From the NCBI RefSeq assembly GCF_001421165.1, contig NZ_LMKB01000005.1, positions 669,631 through 733,630 on the forward strand: a stretch of 64,000 nucleotides of DNA, given 5' to 3'. The stretch comes from Frigoribacterium sp. Leaf8. GTDB lineage: Bacteria > Actinomycetota > Actinomycetes > Actinomycetales > Microbacteriaceae. Position numbers and translations under genes: made by a program. Shown in pieces: positions 51,046 through 58,674 of this stretch (position 1 is its first letter; every line of letters begins with the position of its first letter). The notes beneath the pieces are model-generated. The model was not told where the DNA came from, ran no database searches, and saw only the letters and a program-made list of their open reading frames with translations.

Positions 51046-53256
51046 TCAGTTCTTGCCCATGGCCTCGCGGCCCCGGTCGTCGAGGCGCCGCGCGATGGCG
51101 GCGGCGAGGGCGGGGTGGTCGACCAGGCGGGGATCGGCGTCGAGGACCTCGGCCGCGTGCTCGCGGGCGAGTCCGATGAGGTCGCCGTCGCGGGCGACCC
51201 TCAGCAGCCGGAGCGACGAGCGGCCGCCCGACTGGAGGTTGCCGAGCACGTCGCCCTCTCGGCGCAGGTCGAGGTCGACCTGCGCGAGCTCGAAGCCGTC
51301 GAGTGTGGCCGCGACCGCGTCGACCCGCTCGCGGGCCACGGTGTCGGCCGCCGCGTGGGTGACGAGCAGGCAGAGGCCCGGGTGGCCGCCACGGCCGACG
51401 CGGCCGCGCAGCTGATGGAGCTGCGAGACGCCGAAGCGGTCGGCGTCGAGCACGACCATGGTCGAGGCGTTCGGCACGTCGACCCCCACCTCGACGACCG
51501 TCGTCGCGACGAGGACGTCGATGTCGCCGGCCGCGAAGCGGCGCATGACGTCGTCCTTCTCGTCGGACGACATGCGGCCGTGCAGGGGCTCGACCCGCAG
51601 GCCCTGCAGCACGGGGATGGTGGGCACCCGGGCCATGACCCCCTCGACGCTGGCGCGTTCCGGCGCCGGTGCGTCGGAGGGCTCGGCGCCGTCGGGGTCG
51701 TCACCGGGCGCGACCTCGGCGTCGGGCGGGTCACCCGGCTCGGCCGTCACCGCGTCGATCGCCGGGCACACGACGAAGACCTGTCGCCCCTTCGCGACCT
51801 CTTCGGCCGAACGTTGCCAGATGCGGCCGCCCCAGGTCGGGTGGTCGGCCAGGGGGACGACGAACGACTCGATCGGCTGACGGCCCTTCGGCAGCTCGGC
51901 GATGGTCGAGACGTCGAGGTCGCCGAAGACCGTCATGGCCACGGTGCGCGGGATCGGCGTCGCCGTGAGGACGAGCACGTGCGGCGGCGTGGCGCCCTTC
52001 TTGCGGAGCGCCTCGCGCTGGTCGACGCCGAAGCGGTGCTGCTCGTCGACGACGACGAGGCCGAGGTCGAAGAACTCGACGGCCTCGCTGATCAGTGCGT
52101 GGGTGCCCACCACGACGTGCGCCTGCCCGCTGACGATGGAGAGCAGCGCCTTCTTGCGCTGGGCCACCGTCATCTGGCCGGTCAGCAGGGTCGGGCGCAG
52201 TCGGGCGGCGAGGTCGGGCCCGAGGGTGGCCGTGATCGACCGCAGGTGCTGAGCCGCGAGCACCTCGGTCGGAGCCAGCAGGGCCGACTGCCCACCGCTC
52301 TCGGCCACGGCGAGCATCGCCCGGAGGGCGACGAGGGTCTTGCCCGAGCCGACCTCGCCCTGCACGAGGCGGTTCATGGGCACCTCGGCCTCGAGGTCGC
52401 GGGTGATCTCGTCGCCGACCAGGCGCTGGTCACCCGTCCGCTCGAACGGCAGGGCCGCGTCGAAGGCGGCGAGCAGGCCGTCGGGGGCGGCACGACGGGG
52501 GGTCGCGGCCGATCGACGCACGAGGGCCCGCTGTTGGAGCAGCGCGCTCTGCAGCACGAAGGCCTCGTCGAACCGCAGGGTGTCACGAGCCGTGAGGTGG
52601 TCACGATCGCTCTCGGGCCGGTGGATGCGCTCGTACGCCTCGGACACGGGCATGAGGTCGAGCTCGGACCGGACCGACGCCGGCACCGCGTCGTCGATCG
52701 GCGGCAGTCCGTCGAGCAGCACCTCGACCGACTTCTGCACCTGCCAGGACGCCACGGAGGCGCTGGCCGGGTAGATCGGGATGGGCTGCTTCGCCCACTT
52801 CTGGGCCTGCTGGTCGCCGACCCCGGCGACGGCCTCGTGCGAGGCGTCGAAGAGCTCGTAGTCGGGGTGCGCGAGCTGACGGAGCCCCCGGTAGTCGCCG
52901 ACCTTGCCCGCGAAGATGCCGCGGGCGCCGGGCACGAGGTCCCTCGCCCGCCAGGCCTGGTTGAAGAAGGTGAGCGTGAGGATGCCCTGGCCGTCGCCGA
53001 TGCGCACCTCGAGGATCGACCCGCGCCGGGCCCGCATCGTGCGTTCGCGGACGTCGAGCACCTGGGCCACGATGGTGACGGACTCGCCGAGCGGCAGCTG
53101 GTCGAGGGCGGTGAGCTCGCCCCGACGGGCGTAGCGCCGAGGGAAGTGCGTCAGCAGGTCGCCGACCGTGCGCAGGCCGAAGGCCTTCTGCAGGGCGGTG
53201 GCCGTCCGGCCGCCGAGGGCCCCGGCCAGCGATGCGTCGAGGGGTGAGTCGGGCAC
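51046..53256 (-). CDS. recG: ATP-dependent DNA helicase RecG
   Basis: RecG reverses stalled forks. The 736-residue protein has an OB-fold wedge domain (about 50-150), helicase domain 1 with GEVGSGKTLVALRA and VVDEQHRFG, and helicase domain 2 with VATTVVEVGVDVPN and QLRGRVGRG. Between the helicase halves (about 497-535) is an acidic Pro/Ala/Asp-rich insertion absent from most RecG proteins. Several GTG codons are possible; 53256 is preferred because TAGCGT ends exactly 7 nt before it, while the GTGs at 53262 and 53265 lie inside or too close to that box. Confidence 0.95.
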   Translation of the reverse strand: MPDSPLDASLAGALGGRTATALQKAFGLRTVGDLLTHFPRRYARRGELTALDQLPLGESVTIVAQVLDVRERTMRARRGSILEVRIGDGQGILTLTFFNQAWRARDLVPGARGIFAGKVGDYRGLRQLAHPDYELFDASHEAVAGVGDQQAQKWAKQPIPIYPASASVASWQVQKSVEVLLDGLPPIDDAVPASVRSELDLMPVSEAYERIHRPESDRDHLTARDTLRFDEAFVLQSALLQQRALVRRSAATPRRAAPDGLLAAFDAALPFERTGDQRLVGDEITRDLEAEVPMNRLVQGEVGSGKTLVALRAMLAVAESGGQSALLAPTEVLAAQHLRSITATLGPDLAARLRPTLLTGQMTVAQRKKALLSIVSGQAHVVVGTHALISEAVEFFDLGLVVVDEQHRFGVDQREALRKKGATPPHVLVLTATPIPRTVAMTVFGDLDVSTIAELPKGRQPIESFVVPLADHPTWGGRIWQRSAEEVAKGRQVFVVCPAIDAVTAEPGDPPDAEVAPGDDPDGAEPSDAPAPERASVEGVMARVPTIPVLQGLRVEPLHGRMSSDEKDDVMRRFAAGDIDVLVATTVVEVGVDVPNASTMVVLDADRFGVSQLHQLRGRVGRGGHPGLCLLVTHAAADTVARERVDAVAATLDGFELAQVDLDLRREGDVLGNLQSGGRSSLRLLRVARDGDLIGLAREHAAEVLDADPRLVDHPALAAAIARRLDDRGREAMGKN

Positions 53257-53263
53257 GCACACC

Positions 53264-53269
53264 ACGCTA
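53264..53269 (-). promoter_or_regulatory. -10 box of leaderless recG
   Basis: TAGCGT, then GGTGTGC (7 nt), then GTG at 53256 on the minus strand. The spacing decides among three GTG candidates. Confidence 0.5.
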
Positions 53270-53317
53270 GCGCGCGCCCCCGACAGCGCCCGCCCCCGGC
53301 GGACGCGCCGCCCGGCG

Positions 53318-55024
53318 TCAGAGGGTGAAGGAGTACCCGCCGGAGGCGCGGGTCGCCTTCGCGAGGTCGGCCCCCTGCCCGTCGTCGTTGACCTCGAGGG
53401 CCCTCAGCTGCCGCCCCACCCCGCGCGCGGACTGCTTGCAGAAGCCGACGGCGAGGTGACGCTCCGCGTCGGAGTCGGCCCGCGCCTCCTGGAGGGCCGT
53501 CGAGGCCCGTGACAGGACGGCCGTCTGCGCGTAGATGCCGCTCGCCGCGTCGGCGAGGCGCTTCTGCACGAGCTGCTTCTCCTGCACCTTCTTGCCGTGC
53601 TTGCGGAGCGCGCCCTCGGTGCGCTCGCGCAGTCGCGAGACCTGGTCGCCGAGCTCGGCGGCCTGCTTGGCGAGCGCGGGATGGACCCCGACCGGCCGTT
53701 CGGGCCGGATGCGACGCTGGACGCGGCCCGCGACGTACGGCGCGAGCACCCCGAGCGCCCGCCCCGGGTCGCCGATGCGGAGCGACGCCACGTCGGGCAG
53801 TTCCTCGCTGAGCGTCTTGAGCCCGTTGAGGGCGACGAACGCGCGGAGGACGTCGTTGGCCCCCTCGAAGATCGGGAAGATCCGGAAGTCGCGCAGGGCC
53901 TTCGACAGCGGGTGACCTTCCATGTACGCCTCGCCGCCGTGCAGCTGGACGGCCCGGTTGAGGGCGTACCAGCCGGTGTCGCTCGCCGCGACCTTGGTCA
54001 GGGCGGACTCCAGGGCGAAGTCGGTGTCGCCGCGGTCGACGAGGCCCGTGGTCAGGTACGACATCGATTCGACGCCGTAGATCTGCTGGGTCATCCACGC
54101 GAGCTTGTCGCCGACCATCTCGAAGTCCGCGAGCGGTCGTCCGAACTGGTGCCGCGCCTCCGTGTGCTCGAGGCTCAGCTCGAGGAACCGCTTCATGCCG
54201 CCCGCGATGGCCGTGCCCATCGACATGCGACCGTTGTTGAGCGTGTTGACCGCGATGCGGAAGCCGTCACCGGGTTCGCCGAGCAGGTTCTCGGCGGGCA
54301 CGCGGACGTCCTTGAAGTGCACGCGCTGCAGGTGGTTGGCCTTGAGGCCGTGCGTCTCGAACCGCGGGCCGGTGCTCAGCCCCTCCATGCCCTTCTCGAC
54401 GATGAGCGCGACGTGCCCGAGGTCGCTCTGCGCGAAGACCGTCAGGACGTCCTTGTCGCCGTTGCCGATCCACCGCTTCTCGCCGTTCAGGAGCCAGCTG
54501 CCGTCGCTCTGCCTCTCGGCGCGGGTCTCGAGCGCGTAGGCGTCGCTGCCCACGTTCGGCTCGGTGAGCACGAACGCCGCGAGCTTGCGGCCGCTCGCCA
54601 GGTCGGGCAGCCAGCGGGCCTTCTGGTCGTCGGTGCCGAAGAGGTGCAGCGGCTTGGTGCCGATCGACTGGTGCACCCCCATCACCGTGGCCAGGGTGCC
54701 GTCGACCCGACCGAACTCCTCGTACACGCGGCAGTAGGCGCTCTGGCCGAGCCCGAGGCCGCCGTACTCCTCGGCGACGAAGAGTCCCATCAGGCCCCGC
54801 TCGCCCAGCTCGCGCACCAGGTCGTCGCCGATCCACCCCTCGCGTTCCGCCTTCAGCGGGTCGTAGCCGGCGAGCACCTCGCGGGCGGACGCGGACACCG
54901 TCTCGACCCGGGACTTCTCGGCCGCCGTCATGTGCGGGTACGGGAAGGCGAGTTCGGAGGCGATGCGCCCCGCGAACAGCGACTTGGTGAACGAGGGCCT
55001 CACGGTGCGATCGACGCTGGTCAT
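53318..55024 (-). CDS. Acyl-CoA dehydrogenase family protein
   Basis: The 568-residue FAD enzyme has the N-terminal helical domain, the middle domain (AFVLTEPNVGSDAYALET, EKRWIGNGDKDVLTVFA) and the C-terminal helical domain, where FPIFEGANDVLRAFVALNG holds the position of the catalytic Glu. About 150 extra C-terminal residues form helices, as in very-long-chain (ACADVL/ACAD9) relatives. It would oxidise acyl-CoA to enoyl-CoA with electrons passed to ETF. ATG 55024 is the only good start, and the ribosome site is poor. Confidence 0.92.
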   Translation of the reverse strand: MTSVDRTVRPSFTKSLFAGRIASELAFPYPHMTAAEKSRVETVSASAREVLAGYDPLKAEREGWIGDDLVRELGERGLMGLFVAEEYGGLGLGQSAYCRVYEEFGRVDGTLATVMGVHQSIGTKPLHLFGTDDQKARWLPDLASGRKLAAFVLTEPNVGSDAYALETRAERQSDGSWLLNGEKRWIGNGDKDVLTVFAQSDLGHVALIVEKGMEGLSTGPRFETHGLKANHLQRVHFKDVRVPAENLLGEPGDGFRIAVNTLNNGRMSMGTAIAGGMKRFLELSLEHTEARHQFGRPLADFEMVGDKLAWMTQQIYGVESMSYLTTGLVDRGDTDFALESALTKVAASDTGWYALNRAVQLHGGEAYMEGHPLSKALRDFRIFPIFEGANDVLRAFVALNGLKTLSEELPDVASLRIGDPGRALGVLAPYVAGRVQRRIRPERPVGVHPALAKQAAELGDQVSRLRERTEGALRKHGKKVQEKQLVQKRLADAASGIYAQTAVLSRASTALQEARADSDAERHLAVGFCKQSARGVGRQLRALEVNDDGQGADLAKATRASGGYSFTL

Positions 55025-55174
55025 GGGACCCGATGCTGCCGACGCGGGCGGGCGGCGACAACTCGGTTGTGCAGGTCCGACGACCGGGCGCGGGAGTCGA
55101 CGGTCGCGCGTTGTCGGGATGCTCGAACCCGACGGGCGACGGGTGGCGGGCGTCGACCTGGCAAGGTTGACCCC

Positions 55175-55750
55175 ATGTCCCGCATCATCTCCGGCTTCGC
55201 CGACAACCTCTCGCTCGTCGTACCCAAGGTCGGGACGCGGCCCACGAGCGACCGGGTCCGCGAGGCGCTGTTCTCGTCGCTGGACGCGCGCGACGAGATC
55301 CGGGGCCGGCGCGTCCTCGACCTCTACGCCGGGACGGGCGGCCTCGGGCTCGAGGCGGCGTCGCGAGGAGCCGCCTCGGTCGTGCTGGTCGAGAAGGCCC
55401 CCGGCGCCGCGAAGGTGCTGCGTCGCAACGTCGAGTCGGTGCTGGCCCGGGCTCCCCGCCCGCCGCGCGGCACTCCCCCGCGCGTCGACGTCGTGACCCA
55501 GCCCGTGCGGTCCTACCTCGAGGGCGGCTCGGCTCTCGTCGACCTCGTCTTCTTCGACCCGCCCTACGAGTTGTCGGCCGCCGACCTCACCGCCGACCTC
55601 ACGGCCCTGCTGCCCTCGCTCGACGATCAGGCCCTCGTCGTGGTCGAGCGCGCCTCGCGCGACGGCGAACCGGGCTGGCCCGAGGGCCTCACCCTCGACG
55701 TGAAGAAGCAGTACGGCGACACGACCGTCTGGTTCGCGCTGCGCGACTGA
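55175..55750 (+). CDS. rsmD: 16S rRNA (guanine-966-N2) methyltransferase RsmD
   Basis: The 191-residue protein has the Rossmann methyltransferase core: RVLDLYAGTGGLGLEAASRG for SAM binding and the catalytic FFDPPYEL. PTSDRVREALFSSL near the start is diagnostic for RsmD. The ATG at 55175 has a CAAGGT hexamer 7 nt upstream, a weak match to the leaderless pattern, and no Shine-Dalgarno. rsmD is often next to recG and coaD; here an acyl-CoA dehydrogenase gene lies between. Confidence 0.95.
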   Translation: MSRIISGFADNLSLVVPKVGTRPTSDRVREALFSSLDARDEIRGRRVLDLYAGTGGLGLEAASRGAASVVLVEKAPGAAKVLRRNVESVLARAPRPPRGTPPRVDVVTQPVRSYLEGGSALVDLVFFDPPYELSAADLTADLTALLPSLDDQALVVVERASRDGEPGWPEGLTLDVKKQYGDTTVWFALRD

Positions 55751-55757
55751 CCCCCCG

Positions 55758-55778
55758 CAGGAGGCGCGGGTCGGCTCA
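55758..55778 (+). repeat. 21-bp repeat copy at the thiL stop
   Basis: Identical over 21 bp to 33032-33052 at the ffh stop, and containing the dispersed GGAGGCGCG core. It fills most of the 28-bp gap between convergent rsmD and thiL. Confidence 0.7.
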
Positions 55779-56798
55779 TCAGCCCTGCGCCCCCGACCAC
55801 AGGCGGTACGGGTCCCACCCGCCGGCCTCGCCGGGTTCGGAACCGTCGACGGTGACGCGGGGCGCGCCTCCTGCCGGGTCACGGACCGTGCCGACGGCGC
55901 GGAAACCACCGGGCAACGCCACGTCGGGCGGGAACGTGGCGAACAGGGAGTGGTCCTCACCACCCGAGAGCGCGAGCCGTGGGTCGTCGCCGACGGCAGG
56001 GCCCCACAGGTCGACCACGACACCGCTGGCGCGGGCCACCCGGCCGGCGTCGAGGGCGAGGCCGTCCGACAGGTCGAGCATGGCGGTCGCCCCTGCCAGC
56101 GCCGCCGAGCGGCCGTCGGCCACGGGCGGGGTCGGGGCGAGGTGCCAGCCGACGTCCGGGTCGCGCTCGCGCAGGGCGGCGGCCGCGGCGGTGTCGGGCG
56201 ACCCGTCGTGGTCGACGCCGAGACGGAACAGCAGGTCGAGCCCCCGCGCCGAGCGGCCGAGCGCGCCCGACACGGCGACGACGTCGCCGACGCGTGCCCC
56301 GTCCCGCCGCACGGGCGTGCGCCCCTCGAGGTCACCGAACGCCGTCACCGCGACCGTGAAGGTCGGCGACACCGAGAGGTCGCCGCCGACGACCCCCGCG
56401 CCCGGGGCCATCACGGAACAACCCGCGCGCAGACCGTCCGCGAAGGCCTCGAGTTCGGTGACGCCCGTGTCGCCGGGCACCGCGAGGGCGACCACCAGCG
56501 CCGTGGGCCGAGCGCCCATCGCCGCGACGTCGGACAGGTTCGACGCCGCGGCCTTCCAACCGAGGTCGTACGACGTCGACCACGCGCGCCGGAAGTCGGG
56601 GCCGTGCACCATGAGGTCGGTCGTCACGACGAACCGACCATCGGGCGCCGCGACGACGGCGGCGTCGTCACCGGGACCGAGCAGCGTGTCGTCGCCGCGG
56701 GGCAGACGGGGCAGGATGCGGGCGAGGGTGGCGAGCTCGCCGACGCCCTCGACGGTGTCGGCGTCGTCCGGGCGGGGGTCCGTGGAGCGTCGTTCCAT
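55779..56798 (-). CDS. thiL: Thiamine-monophosphate kinase
   Basis: ThiL phosphorylates thiamine monophosphate to the diphosphate coenzyme. The 339-residue protein contains GPGDDAAVV near residue 42, TTDLMVHGPDFRRAW, KAAASNLSDVAAMGARP (metal and substrate loops), GGDLSVS and a late LSGGEDHSLFA. ATG 56798 lies 7 nt after TACCGT, so the mRNA should be leaderless. The gene is divergent from the DUF3515 gene with only 24 bp between start codons. Confidence 0.95.
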   Translation of the reverse strand: MERRSTDPRPDDADTVEGVGELATLARILPRLPRGDDTLLGPGDDAAVVAAPDGRFVVTTDLMVHGPDFRRAWSTSYDLGWKAAASNLSDVAAMGARPTALVVALAVPGDTGVTELEAFADGLRAGCSVMAPGAGVVGGDLSVSPTFTVAVTAFGDLEGRTPVRRDGARVGDVVAVSGALGRSARGLDLLFRLGVDHDGSPDTAAAAALRERDPDVGWHLAPTPPVADGRSAALAGATAMLDLSDGLALDAGRVARASGVVVDLWGPAVGDDPRLALSGGEDHSLFATFPPDVALPGGFRAVGTVRDPAGGAPRVTVDGSEPGEAGGWDPYRLWSGAQG

Positions 56799-56805
56799 GT
56801 GCTGA

Positions 56806-56815
56806 ACGGTAGCCT
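56806..56815. promoter_or_regulatory. Overlapping divergent -10 boxes for thiL and DUF3515 gene
   Basis: On the minus strand TACCGT (56806-56811) is 7 nt before the thiL ATG; on the plus strand TAGCCT (56810-56815) is 7 nt before the ATG at 56823. The two hexamers share one TA (56810-56811). Confidence 0.6.
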
Positions 56816-56822
56816 GGATGCG

Positions 56823-57386
56823 ATGTCGAACCCGTCCTCGCGCCTCACCGCGCGCCTCCGTCCCCGCCTTCGCGTCCCGGCCCTCGTGCTCGTCGGGGCC
56901 GGTCTCGCGACGACGCTCGTCGGCTGCTCGCAAGCGGTCCCGATGCAGCCCGCCGCGGGGGCGAACGACCCGGCCTGCGCGCAGGTCACCGTCCACCTGC
57001 CCGAGGTCGTCGACGACGGTCAGGACCGCCGCGAGACCGACGCGCAGGCGACCGGCGCCTGGGGTTCGCCGACGAGCGTGCTGCTGCACTGCGGCGTCGA
57101 GACGCCCGCCGTGTCCGACCTGCCCTGCTACGACATCCAGGGCGTGGACTGGCTCGTCGACCAGGACCCCGACGACGCCGAGACCTCGATCCTCACCACG
57201 TACGGCCGTGAGCCGGGCGTGCAGGTGATCGTCGACACCACCAAGGCCAACGGCGGCAACGTGCTGCGCGACCTGGCCGACTCGGTCGGCTACCTGCCGA
57301 ACGACGGCAAGGAGTGCGTCGGCGCGGGCGACCTGCCGGGCTCGGCCGGATCGGCCGACGACCCGTCCGCGACACCCACGCCGTAG
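56823..57386 (+). CDS. DUF3515 family lipoprotein
   Basis: The 187-residue protein starts with a basic head, a hydrophobic segment (about 19-34) and a lipobox TTLVGC (Cys35), so it is a membrane-anchored lipoprotein. The rest is acidic with several Cys (LLHCGVETPA, LPCYDIQG, KECVGAG) that could form disulfides. DUF3515 genes sit beside thiL in many actinobacteria. The function is unknown. The ATG follows TAGCCT by 7 nt. Confidence 0.9.
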   Translation: MSNPSSRLTARLRPRLRVPALVLVGAGLATTLVGCSQAVPMQPAAGANDPACAQVTVHLPEVVDDGQDRRETDAQATGAWGSPTSVLLHCGVETPAVSDLPCYDIQGVDWLVDQDPDDAETSILTTYGREPGVQVIVDTTKANGGNVLRDLADSVGYLPNDGKECVGAGDLPGSAGSADDPSATPTP

Positions 57387-57399
57387 GCCCGGTGGCCGG

Positions 57400-57416
57400 G
57401 ACGGACGGGCTCCGTC
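57400..57416. terminator. Short hairpin between DUF3515 gene and ddl
   Basis: GACGGA and TCCGTC form a 6-bp stem with a CGGGC loop at the convergent ends. It overlaps the ddl stop codon and is weak. Confidence 0.35.
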
Positions 57417-58584
57417 AGCGCTCGGTCTCGAGGCCGAGGGCGATGAGCTCGTCGATCAGCTCGGGGTAGCTGAGGCCGCTCGCGAGCCAGCAGGCGGGGA
57501 ACATCGAGATGGGCGTGAAGCCGGGCATCGTGTTGACCTCGTTGACGACCCAGCCGTCGTCGGTCAAGAAGAAGTCGACGCGGGCGAGGCCCGTGCCGTC
57601 GATGGCCTCGAAGGCCAGAGCGGCGAGACGCTGCATCTCGGTCAGGTCGCCGGGTGCGAGGTCGGCGGGGCAGACCAGGTCGGCCCCGGGGGCGCCGAGG
57701 TACTTCGACTCGAAGTCGTAGAACGTGTCGCCCGCGAGGACGATCTCGCCCGCGACCGAGGTGCGGGGAGGCGCGCCGTCGCGTCCGCCGAGCACGGCGC
57801 ACTCGATCTCGCGGCCGACGACCGCGGACTCGACGAGCACCTTGTGGTCCTCGGCGAAGGCCTTCCGCATGGCCGCCGGGAGGCCGGCGGGCGAGTCGAC
57901 GCGCGACACCCCCACGCTCGACCCGGCTCGGGCGGGCTTGACGAACATCGGGTAACCGAGCGCCTCGACGTCGGCGGCCACTCGCTCGGGCGCGGCGTCC
58001 CAGTCCCGACGACGCACGGTGCGCCAGGGGGCGACGACCACGCCGGCGGCCTGCAGCACGGTCTTGGTGAAGTGCTTGTCCATGCCGAGCGACGAGGCGA
58101 GCACGCCCGCGCCGACGTAGGGCAGCCCGGTCAGCTCGAGCAGGCCCTGCACCGTGCCGTCCTCGCCGAACGGACCGTGCAGGATCGGGAACACCACGTC
58201 CACCTCGCCCAGCAGGCGCGTCGTGCCGTCGGGCTCGGTGACGGTCAGCTCGCGGGTGGTGGACGACTCGGGCCAGTGGACGCGGGTGCCGTTGTCGACG
58301 ACGGTCGGCAGCGTCTCGGCGTCGAGCTCGAACCGTGCGGCGTCGTCGGGCTGAAGCGTGAACGCCCCCTCGACGGTGATGCCCACGGGCACCACGTCGT
58401 AGCGGGAGCGGTCGATCGCCGAGAGGACTCCCCCGGCCGTCGCGCAGCTGATCGAGTGCTCGCTCGAGCGGCCGCCGAAGAGGACGACCACGACGGTCTT
58501 CGCCACCCCGGGTGCCGAGGCGCCGACCGACGAGGCATCGGTCGCGGCGACGCGCGGGGTCTTGGTGGGCTCGGTGCTCGCCAT
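57415..58584 (-). CDS. ddl: D-alanine--D-alanine ligase
   Basis: Ddl joins two D-Ala for the peptidoglycan stem peptide. The 389-residue ATP-grasp enzyme has an Ala/Ser-rich N-terminal tail of about 30 residues, then VVVLFGGRSSEHSISCATA, LHGPFGEDGTVQGLLELTGLPY, FVKPARAGSSVGVSRV and ARVDFFLTDDGWVVNEVNTMPGFTP for ATP, Mg and substrate. It lies at the end of the leuC-leuD-murA-plsC-gpsA-ddl array. Confidence 0.97.
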   Translation of the reverse strand: MASTEPTKTPRVAATDASSVGASAPGVAKTVVVVLFGGRSSEHSISCATAGGVLSAIDRSRYDVVPVGITVEGAFTLQPDDAARFELDAETLPTVVDNGTRVHWPESSTTRELTVTEPDGTTRLLGEVDVVFPILHGPFGEDGTVQGLLELTGLPYVGAGVLASSLGMDKHFTKTVLQAAGVVVAPWRTVRRRDWDAAPERVAADVEALGYPMFVKPARAGSSVGVSRVDSPAGLPAAMRKAFAEDHKVLVESAVVGREIECAVLGGRDGAPPRTSVAGEIVLAGDTFYDFESKYLGAPGADLVCPADLAPGDLTEMQRLAALAFEAIDGTGLARVDFFLTDDGWVVNEVNTMPGFTPISMFPACWLASGLSYPELIDELIALGLETER

Positions 58585-58674
58585 GAGGGGCCTTTCGTCG
58601 GTGTCACGGCCCGCGGGCCGACCCGCGGTGGGCGGGCTCTGGTCGTCACGCGCCCCGGCACGGCCGACCAGCGG

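Noticed and set aside
53597-55174. The long 5' extension of the frame that ends as rsmD
   Set aside because: It lies antisense to the acyl-CoA dehydrogenase gene. RsmD homology begins at MSRIISGFADN (55175).
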